64,000 nucleotides of DNA from Flammeovirga pacifica (GCF_000807855.2 NZ_JRYR02000001.1:4821427-4885426); one strand, 5' to 3'. Shown: positions 1 to 10,209, numbered from the stretch's first letter. The notes: generated by a model not told the origin, from the sequence alone. Program-made: numbers and translations.

Positions 1-2
1 AA

Positions 3-2822
3 TTAAAAAAAGGGCAATTAGTACAACTTGAAAAGCAAAGAACACTTTGGGAAGGCGGGATTATTAATAAACAGAACTGTCTTAATTTTACCCAAAAAAT
101 AAAAGAACATCAGGAGGAATTACAGCTTGTTTTAAGTGAAAAAGAATCACTAAAAATAGTAAGAAAAAAGGTAGAGCAATATGAAGAAATTGTGCCTCTC
201 ATTTCTATTTTTAGAGAGATTGAAACCATTAAAAAAAATCAAGAGACAGTAGTATCAAGAAAAGGTGGTTTAGAAGAAAATTTGAAGCACTGTACGACTA
301 ATATTGAGCTGGAGAAAAAGCTAAATGATGATTTAAAAGTAAAGAGTGATCAACTCCAAGCATCGAAAGAAGAGGAAGAGAAAAAGTGGTTAGAGGTAGA
401 GAAACTTGATTTAGCAATTGATTTATCTGAAAAAGATATTAAGAATAAAGAACAAGCTGTTACAGAAAAACAATTGGCTATTGATACACTCATTAAAGAG
501 TCAAAGGAGATACAAATAGCCATTGATCAAAAAACAGAAGAGATCACAATAAGTAAGGAGTGGTTAAAGGGAAATCAACATTTAGTTGAATTGGAAAATG
601 ACTTGCCTTTAATCAAAAACTTACTGATAGAAGAAGAACAAGACGTCAATGCTTACGAAAAGAAAGTAAAAGAAAGTGGGGAGAAAATTAGTGCTGAACT
701 GAAGAAATACTCCTTTTCGGATCAATTAATTACTTTAAAAAAATGGGAAGGAAGTGCCAGAAAGAGTATAGAAACATTAATTGATGGTAGAGTTTTTAAA
801 CACTTAGAAAACAATCTATTTACAAAAGTTTTTGATACTGTAAAGAGATTGAGAGCTTTAGAAGAACAAGAAAGTGTTTTGAAATCTCAGGGAGATGATC
901 ATCAAAAACGAATTACAGCTTTAAATAAGGAGCTTATTGTTTTTACTAATGAAGTAGAGGAAGCCTCTAAAGAATTGAATGGTTATCAGTTGACTTTTAA
1001 TGAAGTTGAAGCTCATCAAAAAAGAGTGCAATGGGAAGCTTCTGAAAATATTACGAGCATTAGAAAGCAATTATTGGAAGAGGAACCTTGCCCAGTTTGT
1101 GGGGCGGTAGATCATCCCTATACAAAGGGACAATATCAAAAAGATGACGAATTAGAGAAAGTTGAAAAAGAGTTTGAAGCGATAAGCGAAAAGTTAGAAA
1201 AGCAGAAAGAAAGTGTAGTAAATAGTAACAATCAACTTCTAAAAACGAAAACTCTTTTAGAAGAGAAAGAACATCAACATAAGGCAAGTAAAGTTCAATT
1301 AGACGAATTGAATAAAGAGGTGATGAAGGAGGTCAAATGGTTGAAAGAAAATGAAATTGACTATACGACAGAGACATTAAAGGCTTTTGAAGAAGAACAT
1401 TCAAGAATTGAACAGCTTAGATCTAAAGAAGAAGGATTAAGACAGGTGACTGATTTACTTGTGAAGGCTGAAGAAGTATCGAAAGTGAAAGAGCAACGCT
1501 CTAAGTTATTGAATAAGTATGAAGGCTTATATTCTGATGAAATTATTATAAATGATCTAGAAAAGAAGAAAATAGCATTTCAGCATCATCAAAATGTTGT
1601 AAAGGAAGGACCTAATTGGTTGAAAGAATATGAAAAAAATAGTACTAAACTAAGTAGTAATATCTTAGATAGTAAAAATGTTATATCAAATGAGACCACA
1701 GAATTTGAGAAGACAAAAGAAGAGTTGATCTCAACAAAGAAATCTAGGGAAGCTATTTTTGAAGATAAAGTGATCAGTGTTGAGCGTCAGAAAATGGAGG
1801 AGAAAGTCCAGGAATTAGTTGAACAACGAAAGAAGGTGGAGTTGAAAATGACCGTGCTAGAGACCGATAAGAAAAGCTTTGAGACACAAATTAATGGGCT
1901 TGATGTAGACTTAAAGAAGTTATCAAGTGAACTAATTGATATAAATACTGACTTTAAAAATGGATTAGAGGAGAAAGGTATAGATGAAGTTACTTTCAAA
2001 TCATTATTAATAGAAGAGTCAAATCATCAAAGAAATAAACTGAAGTTAAAAGAAGTTGATGAGAAAGAAACGGTTTTGAAATCTTCGATTAGTACTTATC
2101 AACAAGAGAAAGAGATTGCCGAAGAAAAAGACCAATTAAAAGAAGAGTCGTTAGAGGACTTGACGGAGAAATTGTCTGATTTAAAAGATCAACAAGAAAA
2201 AGAACTTTCGGAACTGGAGGCACTTGGCGGTAGTATCAAAAATAATGAGGATAAGAAGAAAGAGGTCGCAGATAAAATTAAAGAAAGAGAAGAACTAGGT
2301 CCAGAATACAAACTTTGGATGACCATGAATGAATTGATTGGCTCAGCACAAGGAGATAAGTTTAATAAATTCGCTCAAAGTATTGTATTGAGAACTTTAC
2401 TGTTGAAGGCGAATCATCATTTAGAAAACTTTACGGATAGGTATCTGTTTGCACCTCCTAGTGTTGGGGATAATAAGCAGTTATTTATTATTGATAGATA
2501 TGCAGGTAATACACCTAGAGTTGTCAACTCAGCAAGTGGAGGAGAGTCATTTTTGTTAAGTTTATCGTTGTCTCTTGGTTTGGCTGATATGGCAAGTAAT
2601 AACGTAAAAGTAGAAAGTTTATTTATCGATGAGGGCTTTGGTACTTTAGATGAGGATACATTAGATCAAGCAATATCTGCTTTAGAAAGATTGAGAGATA
2701 CGGGTAATAAGACTATTTCTCTCATTTCTCACTTACCTCAAATAAAAGAAAGAATAAGTACTAAAATTGTTTTACAACCTGCGGAAGTATCGGGTTACAG
2801 TAGAATAGAAGTAGTCGGATAA
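3..2822 (+). CDS. sbcC: Exonuclease subunit SbcC, C-terminal part (5' end outside window)
   Basis: SMC-like ATPase subunit of the SbcCD nuclease, which processes hairpins and double-strand ends in DNA. The frame is open from the window edge, so the Walker A N-terminus is missing; the GTG at 192 is internal and is not a start. Seen: two long Glu/Lys-rich coiled-coil arms around a CPVC zinc hook (codons near 1089-1100), an ABC signature (SASGGESF, near 2530) and a Walker B/D-loop segment (FIDEGFGTLDED, near 2623-2658). These are the order and motifs expected for SbcC. SbcD would be expected just upstream, outside the window. A hairpin terminator follows directly. Confidence 0.93.
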   Translation, partial: LKKGQLVQLEKQRTLWEGGIINKQNCLNFTQKIKEHQEELQLVLSEKESLKIVRKKVEQYEEIVPLISIFREIETIKKNQETVVSRKGGLEENLKHCTTNIELEKKLNDDLKVKSDQLQASKEEEEKKWLEVEKLDLAIDLSEKDIKNKEQAVTEKQLAIDTLIKESKEIQIAIDQKTEEITISKEWLKGNQHLVELENDLPLIKNLLIEEEQDVNAYEKKVKESGEKISAELKKYSFSDQLITLKKWEGSARKSIETLIDGRVFKHLENNLFTKVFDTVKRLRALEEQESVLKSQGDDHQKRITALNKELIVFTNEVEEASKELNGYQLTFNEVEAHQKRVQWEASENITSIRKQLLEEEPCPVCGAVDHPYTKGQYQKDDELEKVEKEFEAISEKLEKQKESVVNSNNQLLKTKTLLEEKEHQHKASKVQLDELNKEVMKEVKWLKENEIDYTTETLKAFEEEHSRIEQLRSKEEGLRQVTDLLVKAEEVSKVKEQRSKLLNKYEGLYSDEIIINDLEKKKIAFQHHQNVVKEGPNWLKEYEKNSTKLSSNILDSKNVISNETTEFEKTKEELISTKKSREAIFEDKVISVERQKMEEKVQELVEQRKKVELKMTVLETDKKSFETQINGLDVDLKKLSSELIDINTDFKNGLEEKGIDEVTFKSLLIEESNHQRNKLKLKEVDEKETVLKSSISTYQQEKEIAEEKDQLKEESLEDLTEKLSDLKDQQEKELSELEALGGSIKNNEDKKKEVADKIKEREELGPEYKLWMTMNELIGSAQGDKFNKFAQSIVLRTLLLKANHHLENFTDRYLFAPPSVGDNKQLFIIDRYAGNTPRVVNSASGGESFLLSLSLSLGLADMASNNVKVESLFIDEGFGTLDEDTLDQAISALERLRDTGNKTISLISHLPQIKERISTKIVLQPAEVSGYSRIEVVG

Positions 2823-2830
2823 AATAAAAA

Positions 2831-2867
2831 AGGCTGTCATCAATTTATTATTGTGACAGCCTTTTTA
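2831..2867. terminator. Bidirectional hairpin terminator, sbcC / hlyIII
   Basis: Arms AGGCTGTCA and TGACAGCCT, extended by CAAT/ATTG, are flanked by an A run on the left and a T run on the right. It sits between two convergent genes and can serve both. Confidence 0.85.
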
Positions 2868-2888
2868 TCTCATGAAAAAGTTCCTTTA

Positions 2889-3593
2889 TTAAAATATATA
2901 ATGGTAAAAACCATAATAGATACTAGCCGCTCCTGCAACAACAAATAAATGCCAGATAGCATGGTTGTATCGTAATTTTCTCCATAGGTAGAATGGTACT
3001 CCAAATGTATAGAATAAGCCTCCCATGATTACAAATTTCATTCCGTCACCAATTTCAGTAGCCATTTCTGGAAGAAGAAAAATACCTATCCAGCCAGTAC
3101 AAACATATAAAGTAACGGATAACCATTGAAACTTATCTGCATAAATGAGTTTGAAAACTGTTCCTAAGAAAGCAATAATCCAAACCATGATAAAAAGCCA
3201 ATGACCACCAAGATGAGGAATTTTAATTAATGCCATCGGAGTATATGTACCTGCAATAAGCCAATATATGGCACTGTGGTCTAAAATAACAAAGGTTTTA
3301 GTAAAGGCATCATCTGTATGCAGGTGCAATAATGTTGAGCATGTAAACAGAATGATCATAGAGCCACCATATAGCATAACACTAATGACCATTTTAGGAT
3401 CATGTAAGTCTATTCTACTTAGAAGTGCCCACAAACCAAATACAGCTAGTAGCGCCGCCACACCATGTGTTAAAGTGTTGATGCGTTCTTCTTCTGGAGT
3501 ATCCCTTGGGATTTCTAATTCGTGTGCAGTTGAGGGTTGTTCGAGTTGTGATTGATGGATGGTTGAAGTGGGTATAAATGGGAATTTTTTCAT
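2889..3593 (-). CDS. Hemolysin III / PAQR family membrane protein
   Basis: A 234-residue protein of the HlyIII (YqfA/AdipoR-like) family, with seven predicted membrane segments. Seen: an N-terminal EEERINTLTHG segment, the CSTLLH motif, HSAIYWLIAGTYTP, and a C-terminal HAIWH pair at about residues 211-215. In this family the conserved His residues bind a metal and form a hydrolase-like site. The cellular role of bacterial members is poorly known and the name hemolysin is historical. It is a single gene, convergent with sbcC. The length is slightly above the family's usual 210-220 because of a hydrophilic N-terminal extension. Confidence 0.85.
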   Translation of the reverse strand: MKKFPFIPTSTIHQSQLEQPSTAHELEIPRDTPEEERINTLTHGVAALLAVFGLWALLSRIDLHDPKMVISVMLYGGSMIILFTCSTLLHLHTDDAFTKTFVILDHSAIYWLIAGTYTPMALIKIPHLGGHWLFIMVWIIAFLGTVFKLIYADKFQWLSVTLYVCTGWIGIFLLPEMATEIGDGMKFVIMGGLFYTFGVPFYLWRKLRYNHAIWHLFVVAGAASIYYGFYHYIF

Positions 3594-3849
3594 GAGATAA
3601 TTATATTTTTCGATGAGATTAAGTTATTAGGTAAATGTTCTTAATATACAGACAAATAGCTAGTTACATATGTCAATTATAAGAACGTATTATAATTATG
3701 ATAATTGGGCTTTTATTGATTATTTGCTCTTGAATCGAAATATATTATACAAAAAATTTCGACCATAATCAAGCTTTTTGTTTATTTGTGTAAGATTAAT
3801 TACAAGCTTGTATTAATTTAATGAACAATCTTAGAATAGTACAATAATA

Positions 3850-4839
3850 ATGATAGATAAAACATATTTAGCAACTAACCCCAATATTTGGGATGGCAGA
3901 AATGATGGAGATGATTATGATCTTCAAAGATGGCATCAAAGAGTAGAGGTAATTGATTTACATTCTGCAGTTATTCCAGCATTACAAAACGGGCAAAAAG
4001 GTATCGCTTTTATTGGTTTCATGTGTCAGGAAGGAGTGAAAAGAAATAAAGGTAGATTAGGTACTGTAGACGGTCCCTATGAGTTGAGAAAAGCTTGTGC
4101 TAATTTACCTGTTCATTTTTCGGAAGACTTGAAGATTGTAGATTTAGGTAATATTCAATGTATGGGAGAGGACTTAGAAGGTGCTCAGATAAGTCTAGGT
4201 AAATTAATCACAGAAACTTTATTAGCAGGATATAAACCTCTAGTTTGGGGTGGAGGTCATGAGATTGCTTATGCTCATTATTTAGGAATTAGAGATTTTA
4301 TCGATCAAAAATATCCAGGAAAAAAAATAGGTATTATTAATATTGATGCACATTTCGATTTAAGAAAACCAGATCCTTTACCAAGTTCAGGAACGCCATT
4401 CTATCAAATCGCAATGGATCAGAAAGAAAGAGGCAACAATTTCAATTATTTAGTAGTCGGTATTCAGAAGAATTCAAACACCAAGAAATTATATAACACA
4501 GCTACTGAGTTAGGGGCAAAATATATTTCTGGTAGAAGAATTACCGAAGCAGATAAAGTAGGGACAACTCATAAATTGGTCGATTTTATTGATAAAGTAG
4601 ACTTCATTTATCAGACAACTTGTTTGGATGTTTTTGCTGCTCATTATGCTCCAGGTGTGAGTGCATCAGCTTATAATGGTATTTCACCGAATCCAACTTT
4701 TATGAAAATGTTTAAGAAGATTCATAAAAGTGGTAAAGTGATTAGTAGTGATATTGCAGAATTGAATCCGTCGCTTGATTTGGATCGTCGTACAGCTAAA
4801 TTAGCAGCGGCGTTATCATTTGAAATTGTAAAAGACTAG
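3850..4839 (+). CDS. hutG: Formimidoylglutamase (arginase family)
   Basis: Mn-dependent ureohydrolase of the arginase/agmatinase fold, 329 residues. Family knowledge: HutG hydrolyses N-formimino-L-glutamate to glutamate and formamide at the end of histidine breakdown. Seen metal-binding motifs: GGGHE (H137), DAHFD (residues 166-170) and a CLDVF...APGVSA block (about 258-272), the last typical of HutG-like rather than arginase sequences. No other hut gene is nearby. It leads a plus-strand series with ung, whose ATG is 9 bases after this stop. Agmatinase-like activity cannot be excluded. Confidence 0.85.
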   Translation: MIDKTYLATNPNIWDGRNDGDDYDLQRWHQRVEVIDLHSAVIPALQNGQKGIAFIGFMCQEGVKRNKGRLGTVDGPYELRKACANLPVHFSEDLKIVDLGNIQCMGEDLEGAQISLGKLITETLLAGYKPLVWGGGHEIAYAHYLGIRDFIDQKYPGKKIGIINIDAHFDLRKPDPLPSSGTPFYQIAMDQKERGNNFNYLVVGIQKNSNTKKLYNTATELGAKYISGRRITEADKVGTTHKLVDFIDKVDFIYQTTCLDVFAAHYAPGVSASAYNGISPNPTFMKMFKKIHKSGKVISSDIAELNPSLDLDRRTAKLAAALSFEIVKD

Positions 4840-4847
4840 TCTAAAAT

Positions 4848-5510
4848 ATGGATGTAACTATAGATAAAAGTTGGAAAACTAAACTTCAAGAAGAATTCGA
4901 TAAACCATATTTTCAGAGTTTGATTTCTTTCATAAAAGAAGAATATGCTTCCAAAGAAATATTTCCACCAGCAAGTCAAATTTTTAACGCATTTGATCGT
5001 TGTAAATTTGATGACATCAAGGTAGTAATCATAGGACAAGATCCTTACCATGATGTAAACCAAGCAAACGGCTTAAGTTTCTCTGTAAATGAGGGTGTAA
5101 AGATTCCCCCATCTCTGAGAAATATTTTTAAAGAAATTCAGAATGATCTTGGAATACCTCCGGCATCTTCTGGAAATTTAGAAAGGTGGGCAGATCAAGG
5201 AGTACTTTTATTAAATGCTACATTAACTGTAGAAGCACATAAAGCAGGTGCTCATCAAAAGAAAGGATGGGAGGAGTTTACAAGTGCTGTGATTAAAAAA
5301 GTATCTGATGATTGTGAAGGTGTAGTCTTTTTCTTGTGGGGCAACTACGCTCAGAAAAAGGGAGAAGTAATTGATTCTTCTAAGCATTTTGTCTTAAAAT
5401 CAGTTCATCCATCTCCATTATCTGCTTCAAGAGGTTTTTTTGGTAATCATCAATTCAGTCAGGCCAATGCATATTTAGTAAAGCAAGGTAAGACAGAAAT
5501 TCAATGGTAA
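4848..5510 (+). CDS. ung: Uracil-DNA glycosylase, family 1
   Basis: Removes uracil from DNA to start base excision repair. The 220-residue length is normal for the family. Seen: the water-activating motif GQDPYH at residues 63-68 with catalytic Asp65, the uracil-pocket segment NGLSFSV, and the minor-groove loop HPSPLSASRGF starting at His187, which also contributes the second catalytic histidine. It starts 9 bases after hutG and ends 22 bases before ftsX, so the three are probably transcribed together. Confidence 0.96.
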   Translation: MDVTIDKSWKTKLQEEFDKPYFQSLISFIKEEYASKEIFPPASQIFNAFDRCKFDDIKVVIIGQDPYHDVNQANGLSFSVNEGVKIPPSLRNIFKEIQNDLGIPPASSGNLERWADQGVLLLNATLTVEAHKAGAHQKKGWEEFTSAVIKKVSDDCEGVVFFLWGNYAQKKGEVIDSSKHFVLKSVHPSPLSASRGFFGNHQFSQANAYLVKQGKTEIQW

Positions 5511-5532
5511 ATATCAAATATTATTTGATTGT

Positions 5533-6399
5533 ATGAAGAAGAAAATTGTAGGAAGCTATCCTTACGCAAACGTTTTATTTAGTATCTCTGCGGCATTATT
5601 TATGATCGCTCTTTTTGCATTATTCGCATTAGGAACATCAAGGTTAGCCACTCGACTTTCTACGGGTCTTGAAATGCAGGTAATACTCGAAAACAATCTT
5701 TCTGATGGTCAAAAAGAAGCATTATTAAAACAGATTACTTCTTTTGATTTTGTAGCCAAAGAGGAAACCCCCACATTTATTAGCAAAGAAGACGCTGCTA
5801 AAATCATGATGGAAACAACAGGAGAAGATTTCGTGAAGTTTTTAGGAGATAATCCACTACGAGATGCATATGCTGTACGTGTAAATATAGGGCTAGATAG
5901 TGACGATGAATTAATGACCTCTAAAAAAAGCTTGGAAGCTTTAAAAGGTGTTTATGAAGTGATTTATACTAGTAACCTCATCAGAAGCGTAAGAAACAAT
6001 ATGCAGGTAATAGGTTTGATTATAGTTTCATTATCCATCATATTCTTTGTGATAGCAATTATGTTGATCAATAATTCTATTCGATTAGCTTTATTTTCAC
6101 AACGTTTTCTTATTCGATCTATGCAATTAGTAGGTGCAACTCAAATGTTTATCAAAAAACCATTTTTGATAAGAGGAGCAATACAAGGTGCGATAGGAGG
6201 TTTAGTAGCCTCTCTATTTCTACTTTTGATAAGTTCTTCTACATTTAGTTCTATTCCTCAAGTCGCAAAACTTTTAAATAATTTAGACGTAGGATTAATA
6301 GCAGTATTCTCTATCTTACTCGGTGTTTTGGTTGTAGTAGGTAGTGTTTATTTTTCTATCAGCAAATACTTAAAAATGAAATTGGATGATTTGTATTAA
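5533..6399 (+). CDS. ftsX: Cell division protein FtsX (permease-like)
   Basis: Membrane partner of the FtsE ATPase; the FtsEX complex activates peptidoglycan hydrolases at the septum. Seen: one N-terminal membrane segment (about 12-34), an extracytoplasmic domain (about 40-155), then three membrane segments (about 157-180, 216-236, 252-274). The LVGAT...KKPFLIRGAIQG loop (about 197-220) matches the conserved cytoplasmic loop of FtsX. ftsE is not beside it, which is usual in Bacteroidota. The next gene starts 31 bases downstream. Confidence 0.9.
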   Translation: MKKKIVGSYPYANVLFSISAALFMIALFALFALGTSRLATRLSTGLEMQVILENNLSDGQKEALLKQITSFDFVAKEETPTFISKEDAAKIMMETTGEDFVKFLGDNPLRDAYAVRVNIGLDSDDELMTSKKSLEALKGVYEVIYTSNLIRSVRNNMQVIGLIIVSLSIIFFVIAIMLINNSIRLALFSQRFLIRSMQLVGATQMFIKKPFLIRGAIQGAIGGLVASLFLLLISSSTFSSIPQVAKLLNNLDVGLIAVFSILLGVLVVVGSVYFSISKYLKMKLDDLY

Positions 6400-6430
6400 T
6401 ACAACATCATTCATTTAAATAGATATAATT

Positions 6431-6787
6431 ATGGCAAAAAAAGAATCTGGAGATTGGAAAGATCGTTTGGGAGTAGTATTTAGTACGGATCCCGATTATG
6501 ATTTTAATTATGATGAGGAGCAAGATGAAGATACTTTGCCGCCTCAGCAACAAAACTTAAAAGTGATGTTGGACCGTAAAAACCGAAAGGGGAAATCGGC
6601 TACATTAGTAACAGGTTTTGTAGGAAAAGAAGATGATTTAAAAGCATTAGCCAAAACTTTAAAATCTAAATGTGGAGTGGGTGGTTCTGCCAAAGAAGGC
6701 GAAATTATTATCCAAGGAGATTTTAGAGATAAGGTATTAGAATTGCTTAAAGAAGCTGGTTATAAAGCAAAGAAGGCTGGTGGGTAA
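6431..6787 (+). CDS. SUI1/YciH-family translation initiation factor
   Basis: A 118-residue protein: an acidic N-terminal tail of about 45 residues, then a complete SUI1 (eIF1-like) domain. Seen signature: [30 protein letters not shown] and a C-terminal Lys/Gly-rich end. Bacterial members (E. coli YciH) are thought to affect start-site fidelity; that role is family knowledge. It is the last gene of the hutG-ung-ftsX series and is followed directly by a strong terminator. Confidence 0.9.
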   Translation: MAKKESGDWKDRLGVVFSTDPDYDFNYDEEQDEDTLPPQQQNLKVMLDRKNRKGKSATLVTGFVGKEDDLKALAKTLKSKCGVGGSAKEGEIIIQGDFRDKVLELLKEAGYKAKKAGG

Positions 6788-6795
6788 TAAGATGA

Positions 6796-6832
6796 AGTCA
6801 TTTAAAATCAAGATTTTAAATGACTTTTTTTT
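6796..6832 (+). terminator. Hairpin terminator after the SUI1 gene
   Basis: Perfect 14-bp stem (AGTCATTTAAAATC / GATTTTAAATGACT) with a two-base loop, followed by eight T. It ends the hutG-ung-ftsX-SUI1 unit. Confidence 0.9.
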
Positions 6833-6955
6833 ATAAAAAAAAACATAACAATGTAAAAAACTGATTAAACATGTGTTAATGATAATTGAAGTCTTTTTTG
6901 TTAATTATTCTTTAAATACTTTAGTGTTTCAATAAATTAACTTTTCAATTTTTTT

Positions 6956-8674
6956 ATGAAACCATTTTTTAACAAAGCTTTACTATTTGTTGTGTTTTTA
7001 GGACTATTTTTTAACTGTACTGTAAAAGATGAAGTACCTGAAAACCCAATTGCCAAAGAAATCGATTTACCGAATTTATCTTTAGTAGATTCTGTTGATT
7101 TTTTAAGAAGAACAGCAAAATTATCCGTTGTATTTGAAGATTATGATAAAGAAATAATCAACTTACAAGAAGTAGGTTTATACTATAAAGGATCATTATT
7201 AGTAGAAGGAAATGCATCAGCAGACCTAGTATATGATTTTGAATTTGATTCTAAATTACTTTCAGAAGGAATACAGGATTTAGAAGTAATTGCTCAATTT
7301 GAGGAAGTAGAAGGTTTATCTGAAACGAAAAACACATTAGATTTTTCGGTCGAAATAGATAACTATTTCCCTACAATTAGTATCAAGGAAGGGTATGTAG
7401 AAAATATTATTTCAAGTGCTTTTAATAATTCTTACCTACAAGATCATAAAGCTAATTTTGCTTTTTTTATTGCCGACAATGAAGGGAAAAGAATAACAGA
7501 AATTTTTGATGTGTCACAACACGAAGGAGATTCAATTAATGTTGAAATTCCTGAGGGATATGAAGGACAAGAATTTTACTTAGGTAAGATTTCTGTATTT
7601 TCTTATACATATACTCCTAACGACTTTTATTATAATAATAAGGATAAAAATTTTTATTTAGAAAAGAAACATTCAAATGAAAGCTCAATCGCTTATGGAG
7701 AAGGATCGGGTAATTCTAATGGTGATAAGGAAATCACAATAACTTACCCTAAAGCATTTGAAAATTATAACTTTAGTTTTAGTGGTGACATTATTGAACA
7801 AACAGAAGAAGGGGATAATATTACACTTAAATTAGAAGTGATAAATCATAAAGAAGGTATTGAGTATAAAAATGTTTTTGGTAACTATTTTATTCTTAAA
7901 AAGAGTAATGGAGAATATATTTTTATTGTAACTAGTTTACTTGAATCAGGTTCTGTATTAAATTTGACTGAAAGTGATTTTAGAAATGATTACTTAACAC
8001 AAACTTTTGAACAATCTGATTATGAACATGCAGAAGGTCCGGTGAGTTTTATAATTTATCCAATCTATGAAAATAAGAACCAATACTGTGTTACTACAAA
8101 TGCCATAAGTAAAAGTTATGATAATGGAATAACTATTAATAAAATTATGAAACCTTTGAATGAAGTAAATGTTGAATATCATATAGTTTCCTATTTATTT
8201 GGAGCAACTGTTGATAGGAGAGTAACTTCATCATTTTCGACTTTACCTGGGAATAATTTTGTTAATTTCACTTCCGACGAAAAAATAACAAGATCTATAA
8301 ATGGAAATGAGATTAAGTTAGAAACAACTTTGGAAGAGGGAAATTTGAAATTTCAATTTAGAAAGACAACCACTTCAACTGAAGAAGGTTATAAAGTTTA
8401 TAATGTTTTTGTTTATCATTCCAATAGTGAGATCGATATTAACTTAAGTAATTTTGAATTAAAATTAGAGGAATATAGCGACCCTGATATTAATGAAATA
8501 TTTCTCTCAAATAATTCAAACATTTCACTAATAGTACAAAAAGATGAATTTTTCATAACAGATAAATACTTCTATAATAGTTATAAAATTAATAGTTCAA
8601 ATTCTAGGACAAACTATGTAGAGTTACCCAAAAATCAACATGAATTTTTGATTTTTGATGAGACTAATTTTTAA
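6956..8674 (+). CDS. Large exported lipoprotein of unknown function
   Basis: A 572-residue protein. Seen: a lipoprotein signal peptide ending in the lipobox LFFNC (Cys about 21), then only soluble, Asn/Glu/Tyr-rich sequence that looks beta-strand-rich, with no motif I recognise and no C-terminal sorting domain. It is expected in the cell envelope, possibly surface-exposed. It stands alone: a terminator precedes it and another follows it, with a 120-base AT-rich leader in front. Rapidly evolving, lineage-specific envelope lipoproteins of this type are common in Bacteroidota. I cannot assign a function. Confidence 0.75.
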   Translation: MKPFFNKALLFVVFLGLFFNCTVKDEVPENPIAKEIDLPNLSLVDSVDFLRRTAKLSVVFEDYDKEIINLQEVGLYYKGSLLVEGNASADLVYDFEFDSKLLSEGIQDLEVIAQFEEVEGLSETKNTLDFSVEIDNYFPTISIKEGYVENIISSAFNNSYLQDHKANFAFFIADNEGKRITEIFDVSQHEGDSINVEIPEGYEGQEFYLGKISVFSYTYTPNDFYYNNKDKNFYLEKKHSNESSIAYGEGSGNSNGDKEITITYPKAFENYNFSFSGDIIEQTEEGDNITLKLEVINHKEGIEYKNVFGNYFILKKSNGEYIFIVTSLLESGSVLNLTESDFRNDYLTQTFEQSDYEHAEGPVSFIIYPIYENKNQYCVTTNAISKSYDNGITINKIMKPLNEVNVEYHIVSYLFGATVDRRVTSSFSTLPGNNFVNFTSDEKITRSINGNEIKLETTLEEGNLKFQFRKTTTSTEEGYKVYNVFVYHSNSEIDINLSNFELKLEEYSDPDINEIFLSNNSNISLIVQKDEFFITDKYFYNSYKINSSNSRTNYVELPKNQHEFLIFDETNF

Positions 8675-8700
8675 AGAAATTAATAGATAAAAATAAAAGA

Positions 8701-8739
8701 AGAGGCTGTTTCAATCATAAATTGAAACAGCCTCTTTTT
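8701..8739. terminator. Bidirectional hairpin terminator
   Basis: Perfect 15-bp stem (AGAGGCTGTTTCAAT / ATTGAAACAGCCTCT) with a five-base loop and a T run. It lies between the convergent lipoprotein and photolyase genes. Confidence 0.9.
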
Positions 8740-8740
8740 A

Positions 8741-10042
8741 TTATGCTAATGCCTTCTTATACGTTTCTATGGCTTTCAGTCTAGCCTCTTTATGGTCCAC
8801 AATAGGATCAATATAATTGGCTGGATCATAATTAGGAATCCATTTTTTTACATACTCTAAAGATTTATCAAATTTCTTCATTTGTGCCTCAGGGTTAAAA
8901 ACACGAAAATATGGTTGTGCATCTGTGCCTGTACCTGCTGCCCATTGCCAACTTCCATTATTGGCAGATAAATCATAATCTAATAATTTCTCAGCAAAAT
9001 AAGCTTCACCCCATCGCCAATCAATCAAAAGGTGTTTACATAAGAAACTTGCTACAATCATTCTTGCTCTATTGTGCATATAACCTGTTGTATTCAATTC
9101 CTTCATAGCAGCATCTACAATAGGATAACCGGTTTCACCTCTTTTCCATGCTTCAAAATGTGTCTCATTATTTTCCCAAGGGACTTTATCGTATTTACGA
9201 TTGTAATTATCACTTACCACATGAGGAAAGTGATATAAGATGGTCATATAAAAATCCCTCCATATAATCTGATTTAAGAACACCTCATTTAAAGATTGGT
9301 ATTGCCTAACTAATTCACGAACGCTAACAGTACCAAAACGTAAATGTAGCCCTAAATGTGTGGTTCCTTGAATGGCAGGGTAATCTCTTTGTTCATCATA
9401 TTTACGAATGATATCTGTATCGATATCAAGAGATGGAATACTTAGAGAAGATTGTTTAAAATTCATATCTTCTAAGGACAGCATCGACAGAGGTGAAGTT
9501 TGGAAGTAATGATCATACAGAGTACAATTTCTTACTTCAATTGCTTCTGGCTCATTTAGTAAACGAGCTTTCCATTTTCTTGAGAAAGGAGTATAAACTA
9601 CATAAGGTTTACCATCATCTTTAGTGATGTCATTTTTCTCAAAAATACATTGGTCTTTATGCGTAATAAATCGTATGTTTTTTTGATCAAGAAAAGTTTC
9701 AATATTTTTGTCTCTTTGTATAGCATAAGGTTCATAATCATGATTGGTATGAACTGCTTCAATTTCATATTTTTCAGTTATTTCTTTCCAAGCATTTTCG
9801 GGGGTGTCATAATAAGTAAGTAGTGAACTTCCATACTCTTCTAGTTGTTCTTTTATATGGTTTAACTGTTGATGTATGAAGGTAACTCTAGCGTCAGATC
9901 TGTCACTTAAATCTTCTAGTATATGTTTATCAAAAATAAATAAGGGAAGTACATTTTGGGAAGTTTTTAATGCAGCCGAAAGAGCAGTTTGATCAAATAA
10001 TCTAAGATCTCTTCTTAACCAAACAATAGTAATTTTGGACAT
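8741..10042 (-). CDS. phr: Deoxyribodipyrimidine photolyase (cryptochrome/photolyase family)
   Basis: Light-driven, FAD-dependent repair of UV-induced pyrimidine dimers. The 433-residue length fits class I microbial photolyases. Seen: N-terminal antenna domain starting VWLRRDLRLFDQTAL, then the FAD domain with HLGLHLRFGTVSVREL, QIIWRDFYM, GYPIVDAAM, TGYMHNRARM, DWRWGEAYFA, and the NNGSWQWAAGTGTDAQPYFRVFNP block that contacts FAD and carries a Trp of the electron-transfer chain. The last block is typical of CPD photolyases. No photoreceptor-type C-terminal tail is present. It is a single gene. A (6-4) photolyase is less likely from these motifs. Confidence 0.93.
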   Translation of the reverse strand: MSKITIVWLRRDLRLFDQTALSAALKTSQNVLPLFIFDKHILEDLSDRSDARVTFIHQQLNHIKEQLEEYGSSLLTYYDTPENAWKEITEKYEIEAVHTNHDYEPYAIQRDKNIETFLDQKNIRFITHKDQCIFEKNDITKDDGKPYVVYTPFSRKWKARLLNEPEAIEVRNCTLYDHYFQTSPLSMLSLEDMNFKQSSLSIPSLDIDTDIIRKYDEQRDYPAIQGTTHLGLHLRFGTVSVRELVRQYQSLNEVFLNQIIWRDFYMTILYHFPHVVSDNYNRKYDKVPWENNETHFEAWKRGETGYPIVDAAMKELNTTGYMHNRARMIVASFLCKHLLIDWRWGEAYFAEKLLDYDLSANNGSWQWAAGTGTDAQPYFRVFNPEAQMKKFDKSLEYVKKWIPNYDPANYIDPIVDHKEARLKAIETYKKALA

Positions 10043-10209
10043 AGTATATTACTTTTTCGTTTTTGTTATTGTGGAATTAGGATAATATTCAAAATACTAA
10101 ACTATCTAATACCATACTTGTTTTAATTTTTATATATTCGATTATCAACTATAAGAGAGGTATTTTAATATTATTACTTAAAATGTTGATCAACTATTAT
10201 TATAACTTA

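Noticed and set aside
192..2822. GTG at 192 as the start of sbcC
   Set aside because: The frame is open to the window edge and the sequence before 192 is coiled coil in the same frame, so the GTG is an internal Val codon.
6890..6930. Bacteroidota promoter upstream of the 572-residue lipoprotein (TTG, TACTTTAG)
   Set aside because: The spacing (16 bases) is shorter than the usual 19-21 and the -7 element has a mismatch, so it is not convincing.
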